Program-made: the position numbers and the translations under genes
Shown: piece by piece, positions 1-7,259 of the stretch
How positions within the stretch are numbered: the first letter of the stretch is position 1
Layout: each line of letters opens with the position of its first letter
Notes under the pieces: generated by a model
Told to the model about the DNA's origin: nothing
Databases searched by the model: none
Seen by the model: the letters and a program-made list of their open reading frames with translations, nothing else
Assembly (NCBI GenBank): GCA_902765735.1
Contig: CACXBB010000024.1
Location: forward strand, 1 to 42,201
Length of the DNA: 42,201 nt
Direction: 5' to 3'
Source: an uncultured Eubacteriales bacterium
GTDB taxonomy: Bacteria; Bacillota; Clostridia; Christensenellales; Aristaeellaceae

Positions 1-25
1 CCATTTCTATGAGCGGAGGCGGTGG
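1..25. repeat. 25-bp direct repeat, copy 1 (copy 2 at 134-158)
   Basis: The first 25 bases recur exactly at 134-158. In the second copy the last 12 bases are the acceptor end of tRNA-Ser, so the first copy carries a duplicate of the tRNA 3' end without the rest of the gene. This could be a duplicated tRNA tail left by an integration or duplication, or the end of a second, lost tRNA-Ser. The sequence left of base 1 is not available to decide. Confidence 0.6.
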
Positions 26-114
26 CATGGCGTCGCTTCGCGCCGCGGCTTCGCCGAACCCTGTTGACTTCGTCAAGTGGGTTCGTATATCCCACGCACC
101 CGCGCTCATAGAAA
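4..114. repeat. Small palindromic element with 12-bp terminal inverted repeats
   Basis: TTTCTATGAGCG at 4-15 is matched by its complement at 103-114. Between them lies a run of short hairpins, several closed by a TTC triloop (CGC-TTC-GCG, CGGC-TTC-GCCG, TTGAC-TTC-GTCAA), plus GTGGG/CCCAC. There is no credible coding frame. The build, triloop hairpins inside terminal inverted repeats, resembles the 130-bp element at 348-477. It looks like a non-autonomous repeat sitting just downstream of tRNA-Ser. Confidence 0.5.
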
Positions 115-136
115 AGCACCCCGCAAGGGGGTGCCA
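111..136 (-). terminator. Rho-independent terminator of tRNA-Ser
   Basis: On the minus strand a GC-rich stem (GCACCCC paired with GGGGTGC, 4-base loop) is followed by TTTTC. It begins about 13 bases after the tRNA discriminator base, the usual place for a tRNA terminator. Confidence 0.8.
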
Positions 137-146
137 TTTCTATGAG

Positions 147-232
147 CGGAGGCGGTGGGATTCGAACCCACGAGGGCTTTCACCCTACCTGATTTCGAGT
201 CAGGGCCGTTATGACCACTTCGATACACCTCC
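147..232 (-). tRNA. tRNA-Ser (anticodon CGA)
   Basis: The minus strand folds as an 86-base class II tRNA. The acceptor GGAGGTG pairs with CGCCTCC (one G-U). The anticodon stem CTGAC..AATCAG region presents CGA, the variable arm (GGGT..GCCC) is long as expected for serine, and the T-arm holds GGTTCGAATCC. CCA is not encoded, since the bases after the discriminator are CTC. It reads UCG serine codons. Confidence 0.95.
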
Positions 233-347
233 ACGGCCTTTTCATTATAATGGGAACGGCGCAAAAAGTCAAGCCCGGCCGCGGAAGTTAACCTATATTG
301 AGGGGCAGAGTGCGTTGCTTTTGCCTGTCAGGCAAGAACGGCAGAGG

Positions 348-477
348 GACGACCTCTTCCGTCATTTGCTTCGCAAATGCCACCTTCCCCTGAAGGGGAA
401 GGCAAATGGAAGCGTAGCCAAAAGCCTTCCCCTTCAGGGGAAGGTGGACCGCCGCAGGCGGGCCGGAAGAGGTCGTC
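348..477. repeat. 130-bp palindromic element, family A, copy 1
   Basis: A 14-bp perfect terminal inverted repeat (GACGACCTCTTCCG) bounds exactly 130 bases. Inside are a TTC-loop hairpin (CATTTGC/GCAAATG), a CCTTCCCC/GGGGAAGG hairpin, its inverted copy, and a GCA-loop hairpin (CCGCC/GGCGG). Copy 2 is at 16542-16671, also 130 bases, with both small stems changed on both sides so that pairing is kept. No coding frame is plausible. The right end supplies two bases of the stop codon of the broken protease gene (476-478). The region 233-347 before it holds nothing recognisable. Confidence 0.85.
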
Positions 478-1443
478 ACGCCGCGGCCTTTGCCGTGCCA
501 CTCTTGAGAAGCGCGTCGATGGCCGCGATGATCTCGGGGCTCTGATATTCCCTGCCGTCCGGCCCGTAGAGGATCGTCATCGCGAAGTTATCGGCCAGGG
601 TCTCCTCGGGATCGATGACATAATCCGTGTTCCTGCCGAACACGTCCCAGAAGTTCGCGGCGTCCTCGGCGGTGTACATCGTGCCGAGGTCATCGACGGG
701 CACCAGCCCGGTGACCCCGAGCTCGAAGAAGCTGTCCCCCGGCTGCTCGAAGGGCCTGCCGGTGGTGAAGATCACCGCGCAGTCCACCATCTCGCCGCCG
801 ATGTCAAAGGCCGCATGGGAATTGTGGCGCTCCACGTCCGGGTTACTGATGATCCGCTCCCGGATCTCCTGGGAGAAATCATAGTCCTCATCGACGACGG
901 TAAAGCCCAGTATGGCATACATCCGCGCGCGGAAATCGGGATGGCTGCGGGTCAGGCAGTGGAACAGCTCGTGGGCCATGATCTCGTCGAATAACGCCTG
1001 CGCGTCCGGGTCGCCGCTGAGGGCGTACTCCATGAGTATTTCGCCCAGATAGATCTGCGTGCCGTGGGTTTAGCCGCCCGCGTCGTTCTCCTCGGCCATG
1101 GTGGTCTTGACAAACACGATGCCGTCCGTCGCCGGCAGGGCGCAGCCCCGCTCGACGCAGAGCTGCTCGATGCGCGCCATCGCCCCATCGACGGCGGCCC
1201 GCTCCGCCTCGGAGTAGTCGCGGGTCTGGGCGGCGGCGAAGGTCTCCATCTCCCCGAGGGTCACATCCGTCTTTTGCAGGCGGAAGCGCAGGTCGTCCAG
1301 GGTGAGGTTTTCGTAGTATTCCCGGTTGGAGAGCAGCAGCTCCGCGCCCTCGCCGGCGTCGGCGAAGCGGTAGCCGAAGACCTCGCATGCGCGGAAGCGG
1401 CGAAAATCAGCAGGCACATCAGGACAATCATCAGCTTTTTCAT
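476..1443 (-). pseudogene. Decayed secreted zinc metalloprotease (frameshift plus in-frame TAA)
   Basis: The gene begins with a clear signal peptide (MKKLMIVLMCLLIFAASAHA) at 1443. Near 1388 the frame shifts: the rest reads on from CEVFGYRFADAGEGAELL in another frame. At 1070-1072 a TAA interrupts, and the same frame continues unbroken (THGTQIYLGEILMEYAL) to a TGA at 476. The downstream part holds HELFH, a gluzincin-type HExxH zinc site, and a later PEETLADNFA that could supply the third ligand. Total span is 968 bases, not a multiple of three. It would have been an exported metallopeptidase of about 320 residues; the substrate is unknown. Two independent lesions make a pseudogene more likely than recoding here. 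The terminal TGA takes two of its bases from the abutting repeat. Confidence 0.7.
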
Positions 1444-1517
1444 GGGTATACGCTCAGCGTCACTGTGTTGTCCTCATTATAGCAGACACGCCGCCGCGTG
1501 CCAAGCGTTTTTCGGGC

Positions 1518-1546
1518 TTGTCCGCGGTGTCCGGATGTGATAAAAT
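1518..1546 (+). promoter_or_regulatory. Sigma-A-type promoter for the 1582 gene
   Basis: TTGTCC at 1518-1523 and TAAAAT at 1541-1546 are separated by 17 bases. They sit 35 bases upstream of the ATG, with GGGGG as ribosome-binding site in between. Confidence 0.55.
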
Positions 1547-1581
1547 GACGGTGCGACATCAACGGTAGAGGGGGAACGCTC

Positions 1582-2202
1582 ATGGACGATTCCTTTGAGA
1601 GGTACACCGACCGGGTGACGCTGTGCGACGACGGCGTCTACCGCTGGTATTACGACATGGACATGTACAAAAACAAATCCATGCTCTGGATGCTTCTGCG
1701 GATCAACCTGTTCATCATGCTGGGCGCGAGCGTGGGCGGCGCGGTGCTCATCGGCCTCGTCAAACACGACTTCGGGGACCCCATGGTGCGGGGCATTCCC
1801 GTGGTCGGCCTGGCCCTGCTGGCCCTCATGTCGGTATTGTACGTGATCGGCTTCTACATCGCCGCCGCCGTCAAACGCGGCAACTACCGGCTGCACTTCG
1901 ACATGCGGGAGGACGGCCTCGAGCTGGTCTGGTCCCCCGGGGTCAAACAGACCTTCGACACCGGCAAAAAGGTCCTCACGCTGGCGGGCAACGCCCTCGG
2001 CTCCCGCCGGGTGAGGGGGCGCTACCGGCCCTCGCTGGACGAGGTGTCCAACCTCGCCTTCTCCTCGGTGTTCCGCCACAAGAGCTATCCCCAGTGGGAC
2101 ATGATCGACCTGTACGTGCCGGGGGGCAAGTTTCAGGTGTATGTTGCGAGGGAGGACTTTGAGCAGGTCGAGAGGTTTATCCTCGAGCGCATACGCGCTT
2201 AA
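1582..2202 (+). CDS. Putative membrane protein with two transmembrane segments
   Basis: 206 residues. Hydrophobic helices lie at about 35-60 and 73-95. They are followed by a soluble C-terminal half rich in beta-type sequence, with conserved-looking aromatic and basic residues (FRHKSYPQWD near 172). The layout (short cytoplasmic start, two helices, then a domain of about 110 residues) resembles YcxB-like proteins, but no diagnostic motif is visible and I give no function. ATG at 1582 follows an AGAGGGGG site. The gene converges with the sugar permease gene: their stop codons overlap on the palindrome TTAA at 2199-2202. It is expressed alone from its own promoter. Confidence 0.8.
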   Translation: MDDSFERYTDRVTLCDDGVYRWYYDMDMYKNKSMLWMLLRINLFIMLGASVGGAVLIGLVKHDFGDPMVRGIPVVGLALLALMSVLYVIGFYIAAAVKRGNYRLHFDMREDGLELVWSPGVKQTFDTGKKVLTLAGNALGSRRVRGRYRPSLDEVSNLAFSSVFRHKSYPQWDMIDLYVPGGKFQVYVAREDFEQVERFILERIRA

Positions 2203-3035
2203 CCCTTCACCGCCCCGGCGGTGAGGCCGCTCATGAACTGCTTCTGCATGCACAGGTAGAGCACCACGATCGGGAAGGACGCCAGGATCACGTTGGCGAA
2301 CACCAGGTTCCACTGGGAGGTATACGCGCCGATGGCGTTATAGATGCCGGTGGTGATGGTGCGGCCGGAGGTGGAGCCGAGGATATACATGGGGTTCAAA
2401 AAGTCGTTCCAGATCCACATGCCCATCAGTATGACGGCGGTGGCCGTGCAGGGCTTGAGCAGCGGGAAGATGATTTTGAAGAATATGCCGATGGTGCTGG
2501 CCCCGTCGATGTAGGCCGACTCGTCGAGGCTGACGGGGATGGAGTTGATGAAGCCGGTGTAGAGGAATATCGTGGTCGAGAAGTACGCGCCGCCGTAGAA
2601 CATCAGAAGGCCCGTGGGCTTGTACATCAGGTGCAGCATGCTGAGCGTCTTGATGCTGGGTACCAGCGTGACCACCGGCGGCACCATGATGCCGATGAGG
2701 GCGTAGGCGTACAGGAATTTGCAGATTTTGTTGTTCCTGCGGATGATGACGTAGGCCGCGCAGGAGGAGATGAGTATCAACAGCGCCACGGAGCTCACGG
2801 TGATCAGCAGGCTGGTGGCGTAGAGCGAGGCGATGTTGGAGGCATGGAACGCCTCGACGAAGTTGTCCAGCGTGGGCCGCGTCGGCAGCGCCAGCGGGGA
2901 CTTCAGGATGTCCCCGTAGGACTTGAAGGAGTTCGACACCGCGATGTACAGCGGGAACAGGTAGATCAGCGCGAAGAGCACCGCGAGGCAATTGCCGAGC
3001 CCCGTCCGGAGCAATCGATTCCTTTTAACGCTCAT
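2199..3035 (-). CDS. Carbohydrate ABC transporter permease, MalG type
   Basis: 278 residues with six predicted membrane helices, starting with a short cytoplasmic tail and LLRTGLGNCLAVLFALIYLF. The cytoplasmic EAA loop that docks the ATPase is visible as DESAYIDGASTIGIFFKIIF, followed by PLLKP. It is the second inner-membrane subunit of a sugar importer of the CUT1 class, working with the MalF-type subunit encoded just upstream (stop and start one base apart). No ATP-binding subunit is encoded nearby, which is usual for CUT1 systems that share one MsmX-type ATPase. The alpha-galactosidase in the neighbourhood suggests a galacto-oligosaccharide substrate; that is inference. Confidence 0.93.
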   Translation of the reverse strand: MSVKRNRLLRTGLGNCLAVLFALIYLFPLYIAVSNSFKSYGDILKSPLALPTRPTLDNFVEAFHASNIASLYATSLLITVSSVALLILISSCAAYVIIRRNNKICKFLYAYALIGIMVPPVVTLVPSIKTLSMLHLMYKPTGLLMFYGGAYFSTTIFLYTGFINSIPVSLDESAYIDGASTIGIFFKIIFPLLKPCTATAVILMGMWIWNDFLNPMYILGSTSGRTITTGIYNAIGAYTSQWNLVFANVILASFPIVVLYLCMQKQFMSGLTAGAVKG

Positions 3036-3036
3036 A

Positions 3037-3906
3037 TCAGTATTTCACCTCGCGTCGCTTCGTGATGCTGAGCTGTATCGCGGAAACGATGACGATCATC
3101 ACAAACAGCACCAGTATGATGGCGGAGGAGTAGCCCCGCCGGTTGTACTCGAAGGCCTTCTCCACGGACAAAAGCGTGATGGTCTGGGTGGCCCCGCCGG
3201 GACCGCCGCCGGTGATGACCTTCACGTGGTCGTACTGCTTGAGCCCGCCGGCCATGGAGAGTATGCTGTTGATGGTGATGCCGGGCATCATCAGCGGCAG
3301 CGTGATCTTGAAGAAGCGCTGCACGCCGCTGGCGCCGTCCACCTCGGCGGCCTCCATGAGCTCCGTGGGAATGGTGTTGAGGGTGGCCACGTAGATCACC
3401 AGGAACAGGCCCAGGCCGTTCCAGGCGATGATCACGGAGATCATCACGATGGTCCGCAGGGGCGTGGCGTAGAAGTCATACGGCGCGATGCCGAACACGC
3501 CCAGCACCGTGTTGATCACGCCGCCGTCGGTCTGCATGATGTAGGACCAGATGAAGGCCACGACCACGCTGCTCAAAACCGTGGGCACGAACACCGCGCT
3601 CTTGGCAAAGGCGCAGGCCCGGCTCTTGCGGTTCAACAGCACCGCCAGCAGCACGCCCAGCACGTTGTAGATCAGCACCGTGATCACCGTGATGATCAGG
3701 GTCACCTTCAGCGCGTTGTAGAAGTCGGCGTCCGCGAACAGCCGGAGGAAGTTCTTCAGCCCGATCATCTTGTAGTTCTTGCTGATGCCGTCCCAGTTGG
3801 TAAAGCTGTAAAAGAAACACATGCCCAGCGGGATGATCATGAAGATGGTGTAGATCAGATATCCCGGCGCCACCAGCAGGAAATCGTGCAGCTTGTTGTG
3901 CTTCAT
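3037..3906 (-). CDS. Carbohydrate ABC transporter permease, MalF type
   Basis: 289 residues, six membrane helices. It begins MKHNKLHDFLLVAPGYLIYT, typical of MalF/UgpA-like permeases of Firmicutes. The EAA loop is MEAAEVDGASGVQRFFKITL followed by PLMMP. It pairs with the downstream MalG-type subunit to form the membrane channel. It is separated from the upstream binding-protein gene by 75 bases that hold a strong hairpin (3932-3957), a common device for keeping binding protein in excess over permease. Confidence 0.93.
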   Translation of the reverse strand: MKHNKLHDFLLVAPGYLIYTIFMIIPLGMCFFYSFTNWDGISKNYKMIGLKNFLRLFADADFYNALKVTLIITVITVLIYNVLGVLLAVLLNRKSRACAFAKSAVFVPTVLSSVVVAFIWSYIMQTDGGVINTVLGVFGIAPYDFYATPLRTIVMISVIIAWNGLGLFLVIYVATLNTIPTELMEAAEVDGASGVQRFFKITLPLMMPGITINSILSMAGGLKQYDHVKVITGGGPGGATQTITLLSVEKAFEYNRRGYSSAIILVLFVMIVIVSAIQLSITKRREVKY

Positions 3907-3931
3907 CCGTCCCGTCCTCCCCTTAATGGAA

Positions 3932-3957
3932 GGGAGGGGTATCCGTCTACCCCTCCC
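3932..3957 (-). other. Intercistronic stem-loop between binding protein and permease genes
   Basis: A 10-bp perfect stem (GGGAGGGGTA/TACCCCTCCC) with a 6-base loop, in the transcript between the solute-binding protein stop and the MalF-type start. There is no T-run after it, so RNA stabilisation or partial termination is more likely than full termination. Confidence 0.6.
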
Positions 3958-3981
3958 GATGATTGGCCCCGCGACTGTGGC

Positions 3982-5238
3982 TTACGCCGCGTCGTCAATG
4001 GCCTCCCTGGCGATCTCCCACTCCTCGTCAAAGGCGTCCAGCTCGGAGGCGACGTCGGCGCCGATGGCGATGTTCTGGGTCATCTTGTTGGTGAAGTAAT
4101 CCTTCAGGCCGGGCAGGAAGGCGTCGTCGCCGGTCATGCTCTCGAAGCCCTCGACCTCGGTCATGGTGGCGATCTGCTCTTCCATGTTCTTGCGCAGCGG
4201 GATCATCTCATACTCGACGGTTTCCTTGGTGGTGCTGAACAGCTGCTCGGATTTCAGGAACTCGCCGTAGAGCTCCTTGTCGGTGAAGAAGAAGTGGATG
4301 AAGTCCTTGCAGACCTCGGGGTACTTGGTGTTGGCGCCGATGGACAGGCCCTCGTTGACGAACACGGAGACCACGTTGGCGTCGTCGTCGCCCGGGATCG
4401 GGAACCAGCCGACCTCAAAGTCCTGCTCGGCCTTGGCGACCTCGGCGTTGACCCAGGAGCCGATGGGCAGCATGGCGGCCTTGCCGGTGAAGAACTGCTC
4501 GAGCATCTGGGTGTAGGTGATGCCGGTGATGTTGGAGCCGCAGTACTTGGTGCAGATGGTCTGGTACTTCTCCATGGCCTTGACCAGGTCGGGGTTGTTG
4601 AACTTCACCTCGTCGGCGTTGCGCTTGGCGCCCCAGTGCGGGTCCTTGGCCAAGAGGTCGGTGCCGGCGAACATGTTGGCGAGCTGTCCCTGCGGCCAGC
4701 CGTCCTTGAGGCCCAGGGAGAAGGGCTGGATGTCGGCGGCGAGCAGCTTCTCACTGGCATCCACCAGCGCCTGCCAGGTCTGGGGCACCTCGATGCCGTT
4801 GGCGGCGAACATGTCCTTGTTGTAGAACACGCCGATGATCTGCTTCTTGTAGTTGGCCACGTACTGCTTGCCGTCGATCTTGCCCACGTTGGGGTCGGCC
4901 AGGTAGTCCAGGTCGCCCTCGTCAAAGGCCAGCAGCGCGCCGGAGGGCACGAAGTCGGCGGGGTTCTGCATGACCATGATATCCGGGAACTGATCCGTCG
5001 CCAGCAGAGTCTTCTCGTACTGCGGCAGGGTGACGTTGGAGGAGGGGTTGCCGATGATCTCCACCTTCACGTCCGGCTGAGCGGCCATGTAGCGGTCGGC
5101 GATGGACTGCCAGAACTCCAGCGGCAGCTGGGGCTGGATGTTGACGCAGAATACGATCTTGGTCTCCTCCGCGAACGCGGCGCAGGCCGTTCCACAAATC
5201 AGGAGCGCGCACAGGATCAGCGACAGGATCTTCTTCAT
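3982..5238 (-). CDS. Extracellular sugar-binding protein of an ABC importer
   Basis: 418 residues. Signal peptide MKKILSLILCALLICGTACA then AFA|EE; the mature part starts ETKIVFCVNIQPQLPLEFWQ, the first strand of family 1 solute-binding proteins. There is no canonical lipobox, so cleavage at AFA-EE is predicted and membrane anchoring is uncertain. It captures the sugar outside the cell and delivers it to the two permeases downstream. ATG at 5238 follows AAAGGAAG; a longer frame start upstream lacks a site. Promoter at 5293-5321. Substrate specificity cannot be read from sequence; the nearby alpha-galactosidase points to an alpha-galactoside. Confidence 0.92.
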   Translation of the reverse strand: MKKILSLILCALLICGTACAAFAEETKIVFCVNIQPQLPLEFWQSIADRYMAAQPDVKVEIIGNPSSNVTLPQYEKTLLATDQFPDIMVMQNPADFVPSGALLAFDEGDLDYLADPNVGKIDGKQYVANYKKQIIGVFYNKDMFAANGIEVPQTWQALVDASEKLLAADIQPFSLGLKDGWPQGQLANMFAGTDLLAKDPHWGAKRNADEVKFNNPDLVKAMEKYQTICTKYCGSNITGITYTQMLEQFFTGKAAMLPIGSWVNAEVAKAEQDFEVGWFPIPGDDDANVVSVFVNEGLSIGANTKYPEVCKDFIHFFFTDKELYGEFLKSEQLFSTTKETVEYEMIPLRKNMEEQIATMTEVEGFESMTGDDAFLPGLKDYFTNKMTQNIAIGADVASELDAFDEEWEIAREAIDDAA

Positions 5239-5292
5239 GATTGACTCTTCCTTTCCAATCTTAATACTTGGCGTTCTCCGCCTCACAATTCC

Positions 5293-5321
5293 ATTATATT
5301 TGAACCTGCCGAATTGTACAA
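5293..5321 (-). promoter_or_regulatory. Promoter and possible operator of the sugar importer operon
   Basis: On the minus strand TTGTAC (5316-5321) and TATAAT (5293-5298) are spaced by 17 bases. The 10-bp palindrome ATTGTACAAT (5313-5322) overlaps the -35 box. The neighbouring YesN-type regulator is the natural candidate to bind here, but that is inferred. Confidence 0.6.
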
Positions 5322-5352
5322 TGTGCAATATTCTTGATTGTGGTATAAATTA

Positions 5353-5701
5353 TTTAGGGGACGGGGAGGGAGTAGGGAGTAGGGGCTACGACCTCTTCCG
5401 TCACGCTTCGCGTGCCACCTTCCCCTGAAGGGGAAGGCATTGTAGGGGCGATACCCCCATCGCCCGGAGCCCCGTCGCCGTAGGGGCGCTTCCGCTCTTG
5501 CGCCTGCCCTCATCGCCCGGAGGAACCCATCCCCGTCGTAGGGGCGGCGATGCGCCGCCCGCCCAATCAGAATCCATGGTTCCTGTCGGGCGGGCGCCGC
5601 ATCGGAGCCCCTACGAAGGTCGTGGTATCCGGCGGACGCCATGAATGGCGTCCCTACGATGGGATTCATACCGACCCAACCCCTACTCCCTACTCCCTAA
5701 A
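5353..5701. repeat. Composite nested palindromic repeat
   Basis: The outer arms are an inverted repeat (AGGGAGTAGGGAGTAGGGG on the left; its complement on the right, ending CCCTAAA). Nested inside are the left half of the 130-bp family A element (5387-5438, with stem CACGC-TTC-GCGTG), then several GTAGGGGCG hairpins, and a GGACGCCA/TGGCGTCC hairpin as at 21149-21308 and 29768-29897. No gene is visible in the whole 464-base gap (5239-5702) beyond this and the importer promoter. The element ends one base from the stop codon of the regulator gene. Confidence 0.8.
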
Positions 5702-5702
5702 C

Positions 5703-7259
5703 TCAACTCCTCAGATCCGACGGCGTGATGCCCGTGACCTTTTTGAATATCTTGAGGAAATAGTGATAATCGGTAAAGCCCACCTGTTCGGCGACCTCAT
5801 AGACCTTGAGCGTGGGGTTATTCAAAAGCCGCCGGGCCTCGGCGATGCGCAGGGCGTTGACGTAGTCGGTGAAGGCGCTGCCGGTCTCCTTGTGGAACAC
5901 CTGTCCCAGGTAGGAGGTGTTGATGTGGCACTCCGCCGCCACCTGCTTGAGGGTCACGCCCTCCCGGTAGTGCTGGTTGATGTAGGCGATGGCGAACCCC
6001 ACCACCGAGGCGCTCCGGCCCAGCACGGATTCGTTCCGGCTGAACAGCTCGTCGCACAGCCGAAACAGCCACGCGCGCATGTCGGAGAACCGGCGCAGCG
6101 TGAAGAGCTGGGCGTAGTCGAAGTCCCGGGGCTCCCGGAAGGCGTTCATGCCGCCGTAGATCTCCCGGAAGCAGTCCGTCGTGCGCACGGCGATGTGCAT
6201 CAGCAGGTTGCACACCTGATTGACCGAGGGCGCGGCCTCGGCGGTCATGGCTGTCAGCTCATGATCCAGGTAGTCCTTGAGCCCCTTGGGATCCCCGCGG
6301 CGGATGAAGCCCTTGAGCTTCTCCATGTCGATGCGGTCGTAGGCGTGCACCGGCAGCGTGGCCTCCGGCACGCCGTCGTACCATATGACGCCGCTGTTTT
6401 TGAGGAACGCGCCGTACTCCAGGCTCTCCTTCGCGCTCTGGTAGGCCCGGGGGATGTCCTCCAGACGCTCCGCGGGCTGCCCGACGCCGATCATCAGCGT
6501 GGGCTCCCCCTCCCGGGCGGCGCGGGTGACCACCAGCTCCAGCGTGCGTTGCAGCTGGATGCGGTCGTCCGGCGAGCCGTCGCAGGCGGCCAACAGCGCC
6601 AGGTTCCCGTCCGCATCGATGAAGGGCATCAGCCTGTCCCCCGCGGCCCCGCCGGCCACGTCCCCCATCAGCGCCCGGAACAGCTTCTCCCGGCGGTCCG
6701 ACGGGATCTGCCGGCTCAGCGCGCACACGGCGCAGACGTAGCTCTCGGCGTAGAGCGAAAGCTTCAGAAACTCCGCCTTCTCCCGCAGCTCCTCGGGGCT
6801 GATGTTGCCGTTGACCAGGCGGCGCAGCGTGTTGGAGCGCAACAACTCGCTGCCCTGCCTTATCTGCAGGTCGATGACCGCCTCGCGCTCGATCTCTCCG
6901 ACGGCATTTTTGAGGTTGGAGATCAGTTCGTCGTTGTCGATGGGCTTGAGCAGGTAGTTGTCCACCCCCAGTTTGATGGCGGTCTTTAAGTAGCTGTAAT
7001 CGCTGTAGCCGCTGAGGATGGTGATCTTGACCTCATAGTTCAGCTTCCGGACCTCCTGGATCAGCTCCAGGCCGTCCATGCCGGGCATGCGGATGTCGGT
7101 GATCAGTATCTCCGGGCGGATGGCCCGCACCAGCCTTAAAGCCTCCACGCCGTCGGCGGCCTCCCCCGCCACCTCCAGGCCAAGGCTGTCCCACTCGATG
7201 GTCTCCCGAAGGCCCCTGCGGATCATGGGCTCGTCATCCACGATGATCACTCTGTACAT
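5703..7259 (-). CDS. YesN-like response regulator with AraC-type DNA-binding domain
   Basis: 518 residues. An N-terminal receiver domain (1-120) has acidic pocket D8-D9 and phospho-acceptor D55 in ITDIRMPGMDG. A long middle region (about 130-410) is typical of YesN proteins. The C-terminus (about 415-516) holds two helix-turn-helix motifs of the AraC family ending in TDYHYFLKIFKKVTGITPSD. It is phosphorylated by the YesM-like kinase encoded upstream, whose end overlaps this start by 26 bases, so the two are translationally coupled. It probably activates the sugar importer (start 5238) and perhaps the alpha-galactosidase. ATG at 7259. Confidence 0.93.
   Translation of the reverse strand: MYRVIIVDDEPMIRRGLRETIEWDSLGLEVAGEAADGVEALRLVRAIRPEILITDIRMPGMDGLELIQEVRKLNYEVKITILSGYSDYSYLKTAIKLGVDNYLLKPIDNDELISNLKNAVGEIEREAVIDLQIRQGSELLRSNTLRRLVNGNISPEELREKAEFLKLSLYAESYVCAVCALSRQIPSDRREKLFRALMGDVAGGAAGDRLMPFIDADGNLALLAACDGSPDDRIQLQRTLELVVTRAAREGEPTLMIGVGQPAERLEDIPRAYQSAKESLEYGAFLKNSGVIWYDGVPEATLPVHAYDRIDMEKLKGFIRRGDPKGLKDYLDHELTAMTAEAAPSVNQVCNLLMHIAVRTTDCFREIYGGMNAFREPRDFDYAQLFTLRRFSDMRAWLFRLCDELFSRNESVLGRSASVVGFAIAYINQHYREGVTLKQVAAECHINTSYLGQVFHKETGSAFTDYVNALRIAEARRLLNNPTLKVYEVAEQVGFTDYHYFLKIFKKVTGITPSDLRS

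Noticed and set aside
9-545. Plus-strand open frame over tRNA-Ser and the repeats
   Set aside because: It runs through the complement of a tRNA and palindromic repeats; no protein sense.
2992-5244. A 750-codon open frame on the plus strand opposite the sugar importer
   Set aside because: It is antisense to three clear transporter genes, has a His/Val/Gly/Asp-rich composition typical of reversed high-GC coding, and no ribosome-binding site or domain.
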